A stretch of 64,000 nt of DNA, taken from NCBI RefSeq assembly GCF_016864555.1, contig NZ_CP044012.1:678501-742500 (forward strand), read 5' to 3'. Both the position numbers and the translations under genes were made by a program. Every line of letters starts with the position of its first letter. Within the stretch, counting starts at the first letter, position 1. The notes beneath the pieces were generated by a model that ran no database searches, was not told the DNA's origin, and saw only the letters and a program-made list of their open reading frames with translations. The stretch is from Sinorhizobium sp. BG8. Its GTDB lineage: Bacteria > Pseudomonadota > Alphaproteobacteria > Rhizobiales > Rhizobiaceae. Below, piece by piece: positions 36,329 through 45,257 of this stretch.

Positions 36329-37375
36329 ATGGGACAGACAATCAGAACACTATTGGCGACAGGTATCGCAACACTGGCGCTCTATAACAGCGCCGGAGCC
36401 GAGGGTCTGGCGGGGGCGCCTGCCCCCTTTGACAAGGGCGGCGTCAAGGTGGCGCTCATATCCTATATCTCCGCCGGAGATTTTTTCCAGGCTTACCAGG
36501 CGGGCGCGGAGGCACAGGCCAAGGCGCTCGGCATCGATCTCCGGGTGTTTCCCGGACGGCAGAACGCCGCGGAACAGCGCGACCAGGTCCAGCAGGCGAT
36601 CAACCTCCGCGTCGATGGCATCGTGATCGACCACGGCCAACCGGAATCGCTCGGCGACGTCGCCCAGCAGGCACTCGATGCCGGCATCAAGGTGGTCGCC
36701 TTCGACGTCAACCTGAACAACCCCGCCATTCCCCAGATCGAGCAGAGTGACCACGAACTTGCCCGCATCGCTCTGGAGCAGGCCGCGAAGGACAACGGAA
36801 ACGCATTCAAGGCCGGCTACGTCTATGTCGCAGGCTTTGCCCCGCTCGACCGCCGCAACGAGGTCTGGGAGAAGTTCAAGGCCGACAATCCGGGCGTGGT
36901 GGAAAAAGCGCGTTTCGGCAATGTCAGCGACACGACGGCCACGAGTACGGCTGACCAGGCCAAGGCGGCGCTTACAGCAAATCCGGATATCAACGTCGTC
37001 TTCGCTCCCTATGACGAGTTTGCCCGCGGGGTCAAACTGGCCGCCGCCGATCTCGGCATTTCGGACAAGATCAAGATCTATTCCGCTGACGTCTCGACCG
37101 CTGACATCCAGGAGATCATCGAGGAAGGAAGCCCCTGGGTGGCAACGGTCGCGACCAATCCAGCGGTCGTCGGCGCGGTTTCGATCCGTGCCGCCGCGCT
37201 TGAAATTGCCGGAGAAGATGTTCCCGCCCAGATCCTCGTCAAGCCGGCACTGCTGACGCAGGCATCGTTGCGGGAAGCGGGCGTCAAATCGATTGAGGAA
37301 CTGGCCGAGAAAGTTCCGGCCTTCAGCGCGAGCGACGCCGCGACGGCCGCGTGGATTCCCGCGCAACTCTATTGA
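36329..37375 (+). CDS. Orphan ribose-type ABC substrate-binding protein
   Basis: 348 aa from the ATG at 36329, with a Sec signal peptide (to about AGAEG, residue 25). The type-I periplasmic fold is clear: VALISYISAGDFFQAYQAGAEAQ, RVDGIVIDHGQPESLGDVA and KVVAFDVNLNNPAIPQIEQ. It is a close paralogue of the binding protein at 53173-54213, with long identical stretches (VYVAGFAPLDRR; STADIQ), but there is no permease or ATPase beside it. It is followed by an SfnB-like gene 83 bp away. It may use the membrane parts of another importer; the ligand is unknown, and an organosulfur compound is a fair guess from context. Confidence 0.87.
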   Translation: MGQTIRTLLATGIATLALYNSAGAEGLAGAPAPFDKGGVKVALISYISAGDFFQAYQAGAEAQAKALGIDLRVFPGRQNAAEQRDQVQQAINLRVDGIVIDHGQPESLGDVAQQALDAGIKVVAFDVNLNNPAIPQIEQSDHELARIALEQAAKDNGNAFKAGYVYVAGFAPLDRRNEVWEKFKADNPGVVEKARFGNVSDTTATSTADQAKAALTANPDINVVFAPYDEFARGVKLAAADLGISDKIKIYSADVSTADIQEIIEEGSPWVATVATNPAVVGAVSIRAAALEIAGEDVPAQILVKPALLTQASLREAGVKSIEELAEKVPAFSASDAATAAWIPAQLY

Positions 37376-37458
37376 CGGCATCGTTCACTGCCGGGGCATT
37401 CGGATGCCCCGGCTCGATCGTTGCGCATGACCGCTCTCACAAGAACAGGAACATAGCC

Positions 37459-38670
37459 ATGAATGCACTGCATCTTCTCAAGGAGCCGGCGCCCCAGGAC
37501 GATCGCCAAAGGTTGTTTGCAAAAGCCAGGGAGATCGCTGCCGACCTCACGCGCCGCGGCGCGGAGCTGGATCTTGCAGGAAAGCCGCCCCACGATGAAA
37601 TTGATCGCCTGAAGGAAACCGGTCTGCTGACGGCGCTTCATCCTGCCGAAATCGGCGGGGGCGGCCTCGACTGGGTGGACGGCCTGCGTCTCGTCCGCAT
37701 CCTGGCGCGCGGCGACAGCTCCATAGGGCAGTTGCTGGGCTATCACTACGTCAACAGCCAATACATCTACTGGGCCGCCGACGATCCGGACAAGGCCTGG
37801 GAACTCGGGGCAGAGACGGTTGCCCGCAAGCTCTACTGGGGTGCCGCCGTCAATCCGCGCGATCCCGGCCTGACGCTGACCCGCAATGGCGACCACTACC
37901 TGCTCAACGGCCGGAAGACATTCTCCACGGGCGCGCATGTCTCAGACAGGATCAACGTCAGCGCAGAACTCGGGGACCAGATCGCGAACTTCGTGGTTCC
38001 GACCGATCGCCCCGGCTACCTTGCGCACGACGACTGGGACAATATCGGCCAGCGCCTGTCGGACAGCGGTAGCGTTGAGTTCCGTAACTTCCCCGTCCAT
38101 GAGAGTGATTTCATCCTGCCGCTCGCCAGCAAAGACAGCCCTCCCCCGGTGCAGGCAACCTTCAACACGCCGCTCATCCAGCTCGTCTTCGTGAATTTCT
38201 ATCTGGGAACGGCCGAAGGCGCGCTCGAGCAGGCGATCGACTATGTCCGGACAACCACGCGGCCGTGGATCACATCCGGTGTGACGGCTGCAAGCGAGGA
38301 TCCATACATACTGGAGCGCATCGGCGAGTTCCGTGCCGCGCTCAAGGCTTCGGCGGCTCTTGCCGACACCGCCGCGGCCGACGTCCAGTCTGCGCTCGCC
38401 CTGGGCCGTGCAGTGAGCCCGAGGGCACGAGGTGAGGCCGCGATCGAAGCCTATGCCGCGAAGATACACTCGACCCATGTCGCACTCGACATCACGTCCC
38501 GGATCTTCGAGCTGATGGGCGCGCGCGCCACGGCCTCTCACTACCGCTTCGACCGCTACTGGCGCAACGTCCGGACCCATTCACTGCACGATCCGGTTTT
38601 CTACAAGGCGCGCGAGGTCGGCGACTTTGCACTCAATGCGCGGATTCCACCTGTCAGCCTTTACAGCTGA
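37459..38670 (+). CDS. SfnB/DszC-like flavin monooxygenase (acyl-CoA dehydrogenase fold)
   Basis: 403 aa from the ATG at 37459. Acyl-CoA dehydrogenase-fold monooxygenase of the DszC/SfnB group: RLKETGLLTALHPAEIGGGGLDW in the N-terminal helical domain, NGDHYLLNGRKTFSTGAHVSD in the beta domain, and the intact C-terminal RYWRNVRTHSLHDPVFYK. DszC-type enzymes use reduced flavin to oxidise sulfur or nitrogen in organic substrates; SfnB is linked to dimethylsulfone/organosulfur use. It follows the orphan binding protein and may form a two-gene uptake-oxidation unit with it. A stem-loop lies downstream. Confidence 0.85.
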   Translation: MNALHLLKEPAPQDDRQRLFAKAREIAADLTRRGAELDLAGKPPHDEIDRLKETGLLTALHPAEIGGGGLDWVDGLRLVRILARGDSSIGQLLGYHYVNSQYIYWAADDPDKAWELGAETVARKLYWGAAVNPRDPGLTLTRNGDHYLLNGRKTFSTGAHVSDRINVSAELGDQIANFVVPTDRPGYLAHDDWDNIGQRLSDSGSVEFRNFPVHESDFILPLASKDSPPPVQATFNTPLIQLVFVNFYLGTAEGALEQAIDYVRTTTRPWITSGVTAASEDPYILERIGEFRAALKASAALADTAAADVQSALALGRAVSPRARGEAAIEAYAAKIHSTHVALDITSRIFELMGARATASHYRFDRYWRNVRTHSLHDPVFYKAREVGDFALNARIPPVSLYS

Positions 38671-38734
38671 GGCGTTGTTCTGACTGTCGGTCTCCCGGCA
38701 AGTGACAGCACCTGCAATTCTCGCCTGGAATTGA

Positions 38735-38765
38735 AGCGCCGCGATCGACACTCGGTTGCGGCGCT
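38735..38765. terminator. Stem-loop between convergent SfnB-like and TadG-like genes
   Basis: AGCGCCGC at 38735-38742 pairs perfectly with GCGGCGCT at 38758-38765 across a 15-base loop. The site lies between two convergent genes and could end transcription from both sides. No long T-run follows, so the terminator call is moderate. Confidence 0.5.
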
Positions 38766-38795
38766 AAACACAGGCTGGACCATTCGGCTCCGATG

Positions 38796-40034
38796 TCACT
38801 TCACGAGCCGCACTCCCGTACCGGAGGCCGCGCTGTCGGAGCCACCCGTGTAGGGCTCAATCAGCCAGTTTGAGGAATTCATGATCATCGTGTTGACCAC
38901 CAGCGAAATCCGGCTCACCTGGTTGGTGGTCGAATTGTAGGTCACGTCGCGGTTCGGCAGGTAGATGATGCCTTCCAGCACCTCTCCGTTCGAGCCGTTG
39001 AAAATGTACTGCTGCTTGTTGGCATTGTTGGTCGCGTCGCTGGTCTTTTCGAACATCAGGATGCCCTTGTAGGTACCGCTGGTCGGCGCGGCGCCCGTAA
39101 ACGTCACGCCGCCGTTGATGCGGATTTCGCTCGATACATCCGGGAAATAGAAGGTGACGCCCTTGGCAATCACGGTCGCATTGCTGTTGATTATCATGCG
39201 TCCCTTGATGATGTGCAGACCCGGCTCAAACGTAATCGTCGGGCTGCCGTTGAAGCCGGTCTCGCAATGCACCCCAGGCTTCAGCGTGTGGGACGTGCCA
39301 TCCTTCCAGCCGCTTGTGGTGCAGGTGGATTGAACGGTCGGTTCGGTCAGCTCGCCCTCATACGGATCGCAGTCGGGAATGCAGCCGACCTCCAGGTTGG
39401 TGAGTGTGCCGCCGTTCTTGATGTAGTTTGTGCCGCGCACGCAGAAACGAGCCGTCTCTATTTTCGAACCCGAGTTCATGATGAACGCAGGCGAGGCCTT
39501 GGACTGCACGTGCACCTCGCAAGCGTCCGAGTGAACGTTCGCGCCCGAGTTGATCAGAACGTCCTGCCCCTTGCTACCAAGTACATAGATGCAGCCACCA
39601 CCAGCGTTGGAACCTCCGCTGGCAATTGCGGTCGCACTCACGGTGATCGGCAGGGTCTCGATGCCAACGAGTTGCAGGAAGTAGGTCTTGACCGAGGCAT
39701 CGAAGGTGCCGGTGACGCTGCCATCGCTGTTCTGGCTGACGTTCAGCAACTCCTCGATGTCGATATCTTCGCCGGTCTTCGTCGCAAGCATCGACTTTGC
39801 GGCTTCGAACTGGGCATCCGCACCCTCGGCTTTGGCGGCGAGAAGCATGGCGCTGTCGATCTCGCTCTGCAACTGTTCCTTCTCGTTGAAGGCACGAATG
39901 AAGTCGAGCGCCCCGCCGACGGCCACGAGCAGGAGCGGCAGAAGGAGTGCGCTCAATAGGCCGAAGTTTCCGGCGCGTTCATGGATCAGGCGGTGTAGTG
40001 AAATTCTCTGATCGTAAAATCTCGCATGCGTCAT
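38796..40034 (-). CDS. TadE/TadG-like pilus assembly/secreted protein, isolated
   Basis: 412 aa. The N-terminus has the TadE/TadG pattern: a short cytoplasmic stretch, then one hydrophobic helix (FGLLSALLLPLLLVAVGGALDFIRAF, about 24-48, split here by description) and an NEKEQLQSEIDSAMLLAAK helix. The rest is a long Ser/Thr/Gly/Asn-rich extracytoplasmic region with many cysteines (GGGCIYVLGS, SDACEVHVQS, FCVRG, GCIPDCDPY), plausibly beta-helical. TadG proteins take part in Flp/Tad pilus assembly, but no other tad gene is here. Codon/base use and the AT-rich upstream flank differ from the neighbours, so it may have arrived separately. Confidence 0.78.
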   Translation of the reverse strand: MTHARFYDQRISLHRLIHERAGNFGLLSALLLPLLLVAVGGALDFIRAFNEKEQLQSEIDSAMLLAAKAEGADAQFEAAKSMLATKTGEDIDIEELLNVSQNSDGSVTGTFDASVKTYFLQLVGIETLPITVSATAIASGGSNAGGGCIYVLGSKGQDVLINSGANVHSDACEVHVQSKASPAFIMNSGSKIETARFCVRGTNYIKNGGTLTNLEVGCIPDCDPYEGELTEPTVQSTCTTSGWKDGTSHTLKPGVHCETGFNGSPTITFEPGLHIIKGRMIINSNATVIAKGVTFYFPDVSSEIRINGGVTFTGAAPTSGTYKGILMFEKTSDATNNANKQQYIFNGSNGEVLEGIIYLPNRDVTYNSTTNQVSRISLVVNTMIMNSSNWLIEPYTGGSDSAASGTGVRLVK

Positions 40035-40311
40035 AAATACACCAAGTAATAATGAACAATATTCCCTCAGATCTGTATGGGTCGCGATAAAAATACGTTA
40101 ATTACCTCTGATCGAATTTAACTGTTCTGGAATTTTGTTCTATTTTGCGTCGAAATTAGATATTAGATTTCAATATATTAGACATAACTCCATGGAAATT
40201 TGATCATTCTCAAGTATCTTCGGACCGGACCCGTTGGCTCCCAACGGCGTTACGAGACCCGGCAGACGACTTGCAAGGGATGCTGCGCCGATGGCGAACT
40301 CAGCCAAGCAA
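40035..40311. other. AT-rich intergenic region upstream of TadG-like gene
   Basis: The stretch next to the TadG-like start (about 40035-40200) is much richer in A/T than the surrounding sequence, consistent with a strong or horizontally acquired promoter region. I find no RNA gene or repeat. Short open frames on both strands are not supported. Confidence 0.5.
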
Positions 40312-40342
40312 AAGGCCGCGATCGTCGCCCGATCGCGGCCTT
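40312..40342 (-). terminator. Intrinsic terminator of the 40373-41587 gene
   Basis: AAGGCCGCGATCG at 40312-40324 pairs perfectly over 13 bp with CGATCGCGGCCTT at 40330-40342, loop of 5 bases. On the minus strand the stem is followed by a TTTTGCTT tract. It lies 30 bp after the stop of the SfnB-like gene, a classical Rho-independent arrangement. Confidence 0.85.
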
Positions 40343-40372
40343 CCTGCCAAACACGCGTCTGGTGCGACTGTT

Positions 40373-41587
40373 TCAGAGAGCGCCGCTGCGCGGAGGTGCG
40401 ATACCGTTCAGATGAAAGTTCCCCACCACATGGTACTTCCACCGCACGGGATCATGCAGCGTATGGGTCCGGGCATTCCGCCAGTACCGCTCGAGATTGA
40501 GCCCTCTCTTTGTCGCCGACGTTCCGGCGAGCTCGAAAAGCGTATTCGTCGCCTCGATTGCAATCTCGGTGGTCAGCACCTTGGCAGCTGCGACAGAGAG
40601 GCTGGCTTCCACGGCGCTCTCCGCCGTCAGGCTTACCTGCGCTTGGTCGACCTTGCGGCCGGCACGCTCCACGAGCGCTTCTGCCGCCTCTATGCGAATG
40701 GCAAGCTGCCCCACCTTGGCGATCGTCAAGGGGTCGTCGGCGGCCCGTTCCACCCCGCTGTCCGTCCAGGGCCGCGCCTTCTGCCTGACATAGTCGAGCG
40801 TCTCGCGAAACGCTGCACGCGCAATGCCGAGATCGATTCCAGCATGGATGATCTGTCCGACGGAACCGATCGTGCCGGGACGCTCAAAGCCCTTGTGGTG
40901 CGGCACCACGGCATCAGCCGGCACATACACCTCGCGCAAGACGGTCGTGCCGCTACCGGTCGTACGCTGTCCGAAACCATCCCAGTCGTCGACGATCTCT
41001 ATCCCCTCCGCCTCCCGCGGCGCAAAGGACATGGTCAATTTGTCATTGGGGTCGAGTGCGAAGATTGCCACCCAATGGGCGAAGAGCACGCCGGTCGAGT
41101 AGAATTTTCGCCCGCTGATGCGATATCCCGCGCCATCAGGCACAATCCGTGTCGAGTAGTGCCCGACCGTTTTGGTGCCGACTTCCGAAAGAGCGTTTCC
41201 GAAGCGATCTCCGGCAAGTGCGCGCGCGAAGTAGAACTCCTTCTGTTTCTCGCTGCCATCGTGGCGGAGAGCTTCGAGGATGTAGAAGTGGTTCTGGGGA
41301 ATCTGTCCAATCGAGCTGTCGGCCTCCGACAGGATTGCGGTCACTTCGGCCAGCACCGCGTTTGAAACATCAATGCCGCCATATTCAGCGGGGACAGTGA
41401 TCCCGAGAAGCCCCGAGGCGGACAACCTGTCCATTTCCTCATGGGGCAGAGAGCGCTCGATGTCCCTGCGGCTCGCACCCGGCTCGAAATCGGCTGCGAG
41501 CGTCCGTGCGACAGCAAGCGCCTCCTCTTCACTGGCAATCCGGTGGGCATCCAGGCTCGGTTGCGAGAGTTGGTGTGCACTGCTCAT
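40373..41587 (-). CDS. SfnB-family sulfur acquisition oxidoreductase
   Basis: 404 aa from the ATG at 41587; 27 extra upstream codons are not conserved. It has all family blocks: SEEEALAVARTLAADF, LLGITVPAEYGGIDVSNAVLAEV, SSIGQIPQNHFYILEALRHDG, GRKFYSTGVLFAHW and the C-terminal RYWRNARTHTLHDPVRWKYH. SfnB proteins are FMNH2-dependent monooxygenase-like members of the acyl-CoA dehydrogenase fold induced under sulfur limitation. It follows two ribose-type permeases and an ATPase on the same strand by 37 bp, so probably they share a transcript that ends at the hairpin downstream. Confidence 0.9.
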   Translation of the reverse strand: MSSAHQLSQPSLDAHRIASEEEALAVARTLAADFEPGASRRDIERSLPHEEMDRLSASGLLGITVPAEYGGIDVSNAVLAEVTAILSEADSSIGQIPQNHFYILEALRHDGSEKQKEFYFARALAGDRFGNALSEVGTKTVGHYSTRIVPDGAGYRISGRKFYSTGVLFAHWVAIFALDPNDKLTMSFAPREAEGIEIVDDWDGFGQRTTGSGTTVLREVYVPADAVVPHHKGFERPGTIGSVGQIIHAGIDLGIARAAFRETLDYVRQKARPWTDSGVERAADDPLTIAKVGQLAIRIEAAEALVERAGRKVDQAQVSLTAESAVEASLSVAAAKVLTTEIAIEATNTLFELAGTSATKRGLNLERYWRNARTHTLHDPVRWKYHVVGNFHLNGIAPPRSGAL

Positions 41588-41624
41588 TTCAAAAGTCCTT
41601 TCAGGGCGTTGGGAGCCGCAGGCG

Positions 41625-42626
41625 TCAGGCGCGGCTTGCAGCCTTGCGATGGGCGAAACCGACGACAAGGACCGAGAAGATCAGGAGTCCGGTCGCGACT
41701 TGCTGCCAGTAGAAGTTCAGACCACTGAGAAGAAGGCCGTTGGCCACGATGCTGAGCAGAAGCACGCCGAGCACGGTGCCGGGAATGTTCGGCCGGCCAT
41801 CGCGGTCGAACGTCGTTCCCATGAAGGTCGCGCCAATGGCGTTGAGCAGGAAGGCGTTGCCCGAGGAGGGGATGTACACGGTGACGGTGGACGTTACGAT
41901 CAGGCCGGCGATCGCCGCAACGATCGAGACGAGGAGGTAGGTGGCCGCCGTGTGCGCCGGTAGCGCAATGCCGGAGTGGCGCACCACGCTAGCCTGTATT
42001 CCCGAGGCCAGAGTCACCCTGCCGAAACGCGTTCGCGCCAGAATGATCCACGAGGCCCCGACCACTGCGAAGGCCACGATGAGCGGCACGGGAATTCCGG
42101 CAACCGCTCCGTGCCCGAGGAAGCGAAAGGCTTCCGGGACACCGGCGGGCGGCAGGTAAACGGGGTTTCCGCCATTGGTCAGCAGCTGCTGGATGCTGCG
42201 TCCGACGAAGAGTGTGCCAAGCGTCGCCAGAAATGGCGACACGCCGATGCCGGCGATCAGCAACGCATTGAAAATGCCCACAACGGCTCCGCCGGCCAAA
42301 CCACCCACCGCCGCCAGCGCGATCGGCTGGCCAGCGAGAACGAGAGAGACGAAGGCGAAGCTTGCAAAATCTATCGCGGTGCCGACCGACAGATCGATGC
42401 CGCCGGCGGACACGGCAAAGGTCATGGCGATGGAAACGATGGCAAGCAGGGCGAAGTTGTTGACGAGCACGCTGAGGAGGTTGGGGCCTGTGAGGAACCC
42501 CGGGGCCAGCGCTGCAAAGATCGCGAAGACGATCGCAAGAGCTGCGATGAGCGCGTGGTGTGCGCCCGCCTGAAGCAATCTCGAAGGGACGGCCCGCCCG
42601 GCCGGAGCGATTTTCTTATCGGTCAT
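41625..42626 (-). CDS. Ribose-type ABC transporter permease, second of pair
   Basis: 333 aa from the ATG at 42626. BPD_transp_2 (RbsC-like) permease with 8-10 spans: ALIAALAIVFAIFAALAPGFL, FAVSAGGIDLSVGTAIDFA (the family DLSVG motif), and GIGVSPFLATLGTLFVGRSIQ. It pairs with the upstream permease gene 1 bp away. The C-terminus (HRKAASRA) is short and cytoplasmic. Confidence 0.92.
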   Translation of the reverse strand: MTDKKIAPAGRAVPSRLLQAGAHHALIAALAIVFAIFAALAPGFLTGPNLLSVLVNNFALLAIVSIAMTFAVSAGGIDLSVGTAIDFASFAFVSLVLAGQPIALAAVGGLAGGAVVGIFNALLIAGIGVSPFLATLGTLFVGRSIQQLLTNGGNPVYLPPAGVPEAFRFLGHGAVAGIPVPLIVAFAVVGASWIILARTRFGRVTLASGIQASVVRHSGIALPAHTAATYLLVSIVAAIAGLIVTSTVTVYIPSSGNAFLLNAIGATFMGTTFDRDGRPNIPGTVLGVLLLSIVANGLLLSGLNFYWQQVATGLLIFSVLVVGFAHRKAASRA

Positions 42627-42627
42627 G

Positions 42628-43656
42628 TCAATGGGACTCCGGGCGCCGCAACACGGTCGTTGCAGAAACCACAACAAGGATCAGCAGCCCCTGCACGCCG
42701 CTGACCAGCGTGCTGGAAATGTTGAGAAGCTGGAAGCCGTTCACGAGGAAGCCGACGAAGAGCGCCGACAGCAGAGTGCCGGTGACGGTCGGAACGAGCC
42801 GGCGCGAAAACACGGTGCCGAGGAGCGCAGTGACTACGACCGGAAGCAGCATTTCCCCGGCGCCTGTCGTGCTCCCGCTGAGGTAGGATGCCGAGAGTAT
42901 GCCCGCTACCCCCCCGCAAAGACCGCTCACGACGAAGGACGCGGCAAGATAGCGCCGAACCGGCAGACCGGCGGCGCGCGCCGCCTCCGGAAACTCGCCG
43001 ACCGCATAAAGCCGAAGCCCCCAGGGCGTGTATTGGACCACCGCAGCAACCAGTGCAGCAAAGACAAGCAGAACATAGGCAAGCACGGGAATCCCATACG
43101 GCCCTATCGCCGAAAGCGCCGCAAGAAGATCTGTCGATGCGGGGATCACGGTGTTCTGAGTGAGCACGAGTTCCACGCCGGCAACGACATTCATCACGGC
43201 AAGCGTGGCAAGCAACGGCACGATGCCTGCAAGAGTGACCGCTGCGGCGTTGACGATGCCGATCGCAATGCCCGTGGCGAGCGCCGCAAGGACAGCGACC
43301 GGATCGCCGTATCCGGCCTGCGCCAATGTCGCGTAGACGGCGGCGCTCAGGCCCATGTTCGCAGCGAGCGAGAGATCGATGCCGCCCGTCACGACATTCG
43401 AACCGCCAGCAATGACGACGATCGTCAGACCGATGGCAAGCACGCCTGCGATCGCCGACTGGGCCAGCACATTGCCTATGTTACCGATGGTCAGGAAGAA
43501 CGGTGCCGCAAGCGAGAAGAAGACGAGGACCGCCACAAAAACGGCAAGCGAACCGCCGCGCAGGACGAGTGTCGCCAACCTGCGGCCGAGCGCTGCCCTC
43601 GGTGCCTGTGGCAGGTGCGCCGCGAGCGGCTCTGCAAAGGGTATTTCAGCTGACAT
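42628..43656 (-). CDS. Ribose-type ABC transporter permease, first of pair
   Basis: 342 aa from the ATG at 43656, overlapping the ATPase stop by 11 bp. RbsC-like permease with the motif NVVTGGIDLSLAANMGLSA and several spans (LAVFVAVLVFFSLAAPFFL; VLAIGLTIVVIAGG). Heterodimer with the next gene is likely, forming the channel of one importer with the ATPase and Tat-exported binding protein upstream. Confidence 0.92.
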   Translation of the reverse strand: MSAEIPFAEPLAAHLPQAPRAALGRRLATLVLRGGSLAVFVAVLVFFSLAAPFFLTIGNIGNVLAQSAIAGVLAIGLTIVVIAGGSNVVTGGIDLSLAANMGLSAAVYATLAQAGYGDPVAVLAALATGIAIGIVNAAAVTLAGIVPLLATLAVMNVVAGVELVLTQNTVIPASTDLLAALSAIGPYGIPVLAYVLLVFAALVAAVVQYTPWGLRLYAVGEFPEAARAAGLPVRRYLAASFVVSGLCGGVAGILSASYLSGSTTGAGEMLLPVVVTALLGTVFSRRLVPTVTGTLLSALFVGFLVNGFQLLNISSTLVSGVQGLLILVVVSATTVLRRPESH

Positions 43657-45187
43657 GTCTGTACGTCTCCGAAGCACCCGTCACCTCCGCCAGGATCTGA
43701 TCGGGCTTCGTTTTTTCTGAGAGGAATTCGCGCGTGACCTGGCCCCTGAAAAGCACCAGCACGCGATCCGTGATGCCAAGCAGTTCGTCGATATCGGAGG
43801 AGAGGACGAGGACGCCGGCACCCCGCGCCGCGAGTTCGCCTATCAGGCCGTAAATCTCGACCTTCGCTGCGATATCGACACCTACGGTCGGTTCGTCGAG
43901 GAGGAAGATTTCCGATCGGCGGGTCAGCCATTTGGCGACGGCAACCTTTTGCTGGTTGCCGCCCGAAAGCGTCCTGACCAGTGCCTGCGCGCCATCGGTC
44001 TTGATCTGCAGGCGTTTGATGAGGCTTTCGGCCTGCTGGTTTTCTGCATGCTTGTCCAGAAGCCCGAAACGGCTGAAGCGGTCGAGACTGGCAAGCGTTG
44101 TGTTCTCTGTAACCGAAAGGCCGAGTGCAACGCCGTCGCGGCGCCGGTCTTCGGGGACGAGAGCAAGCCGTTTGCGAACAGCCTTTGCCGGGTTTGCAAC
44201 GAAAACGTTTTCGCCTCCGAGCTCGACCCGTCCGGCTGTGGGCGCCTCCAGTCCAAACAGCGTTCTCACGACCTCCTTGGCTCCGGATCCGACCAGGCCG
44301 GTGAGACCGATGACCTCACCCTTGTGGAGAGTGAAGGAAACGTCGGAGTACCGGTCGGAGAGCGAAAGCCCCTCGACCTTCAGGAGAGGACCGCCGCGTT
44401 CGACCGACGGCTTGGGGTAGAGGTCGACGATGTCCCGGTTGACCATCAGGGAGCCAATCTCAGCGGCCGATGTCTCCCGGATCGGCAATGTAGCGACGTC
44501 GCGACCGTTGCGCAGCACCGTCACCGTATCGCACAGGGCCTCGATTTCGTTTAGGTAGTGCGAGATGTAGATGATGGTGATGCCCTCATCGCGCAAGCGG
44601 CGAATGAGCCTGAACAGGATCTCCGCTTCCCGACGAACCAGGGCCGCCGTGGGTTCGTCGAACACGAGCACCTTCGGTTCGTGAAGAAGCGCGCGTGTGA
44701 TCTGGACGATCTGCTTTTCCGCTGCGGAAAGATCGCCGATTAAAGCTGAGTTCGGCAGACGGAGCCCGAAATAGCGTTCCAGGATCTCGCCGGCCTTTTG
44801 ACGCATCAGTTTGCGGTCGAGGAACGGCGTGCCGGCAATCCTCGGCTCGCGGCCCAGAAAGAGAGCTTCACCGACCGTAAAGGTCGATACGAGCAATCGG
44901 TCCTGATGAATGAAGTGTATGCCGAGTTCCTCGACGAGATGCGGCGTCAAGGTATCGAAAGCAGTTCCGTCGATCTCGATCGTGCCCTCGTCGGCCTCGT
45001 GAAGACCGGCGAGAAGTTTGATCAGGGTCGACTTTCCGGCGCCGTTCTGGCCAACGAGGCCATGGACGGTGCCGCGCTTGACGGCAAGCGAAGCACCGGC
45101 GAGCGCCTGCGCGCCTCCGAAACGCTTGACGATGCCGCTCAGCCGGACGATGTCGCCGTCGCCCGCAGGAACTACTCTCTCTACCAT
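43646..45187 (-). CDS. Ribose-type ABC transporter dual ATP-binding protein
   Basis: 513 aa with two ABC domains. The first has Walker A GQNGAGKST near 48-56 and Walker B VLVFDEPTAALVRRE. The second, from about residue 270, starts GEVIGLTGLVGSGAKEV and carries LSGGNQQKVAVAKWL and IFLLDEPTVGVDIAAK. This duplicated arrangement is the RbsA/MglA class, used for sugars and many non-sugar ligands. It follows the binding protein gene by about 70 bp. Both domains look intact, with the degenerate Walker A of the second domain usual for the family. Confidence 0.93.
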   Translation of the reverse strand: MVERVVPAGDGDIVRLSGIVKRFGGAQALAGASLAVKRGTVHGLVGQNGAGKSTLIKLLAGLHEADEGTIEIDGTAFDTLTPHLVEELGIHFIHQDRLLVSTFTVGEALFLGREPRIAGTPFLDRKLMRQKAGEILERYFGLRLPNSALIGDLSAAEKQIVQITRALLHEPKVLVFDEPTAALVRREAEILFRLIRRLRDEGITIIYISHYLNEIEALCDTVTVLRNGRDVATLPIRETSAAEIGSLMVNRDIVDLYPKPSVERGGPLLKVEGLSLSDRYSDVSFTLHKGEVIGLTGLVGSGAKEVVRTLFGLEAPTAGRVELGGENVFVANPAKAVRKRLALVPEDRRRDGVALGLSVTENTTLASLDRFSRFGLLDKHAENQQAESLIKRLQIKTDGAQALVRTLSGGNQQKVAVAKWLTRRSEIFLLDEPTVGVDIAAKVEIYGLIGELAARGAGVLVLSSDIDELLGITDRVLVLFRGQVTREFLSEKTKPDQILAEVTGASETYRHVS

Positions 45188-45257
45188 GGCAAATCCCCTT
45201 CAACCCGCAGATGAATCTTTCCGCGGGCACGGACCCGCGGAAGGGTTCGGCGTTGGT

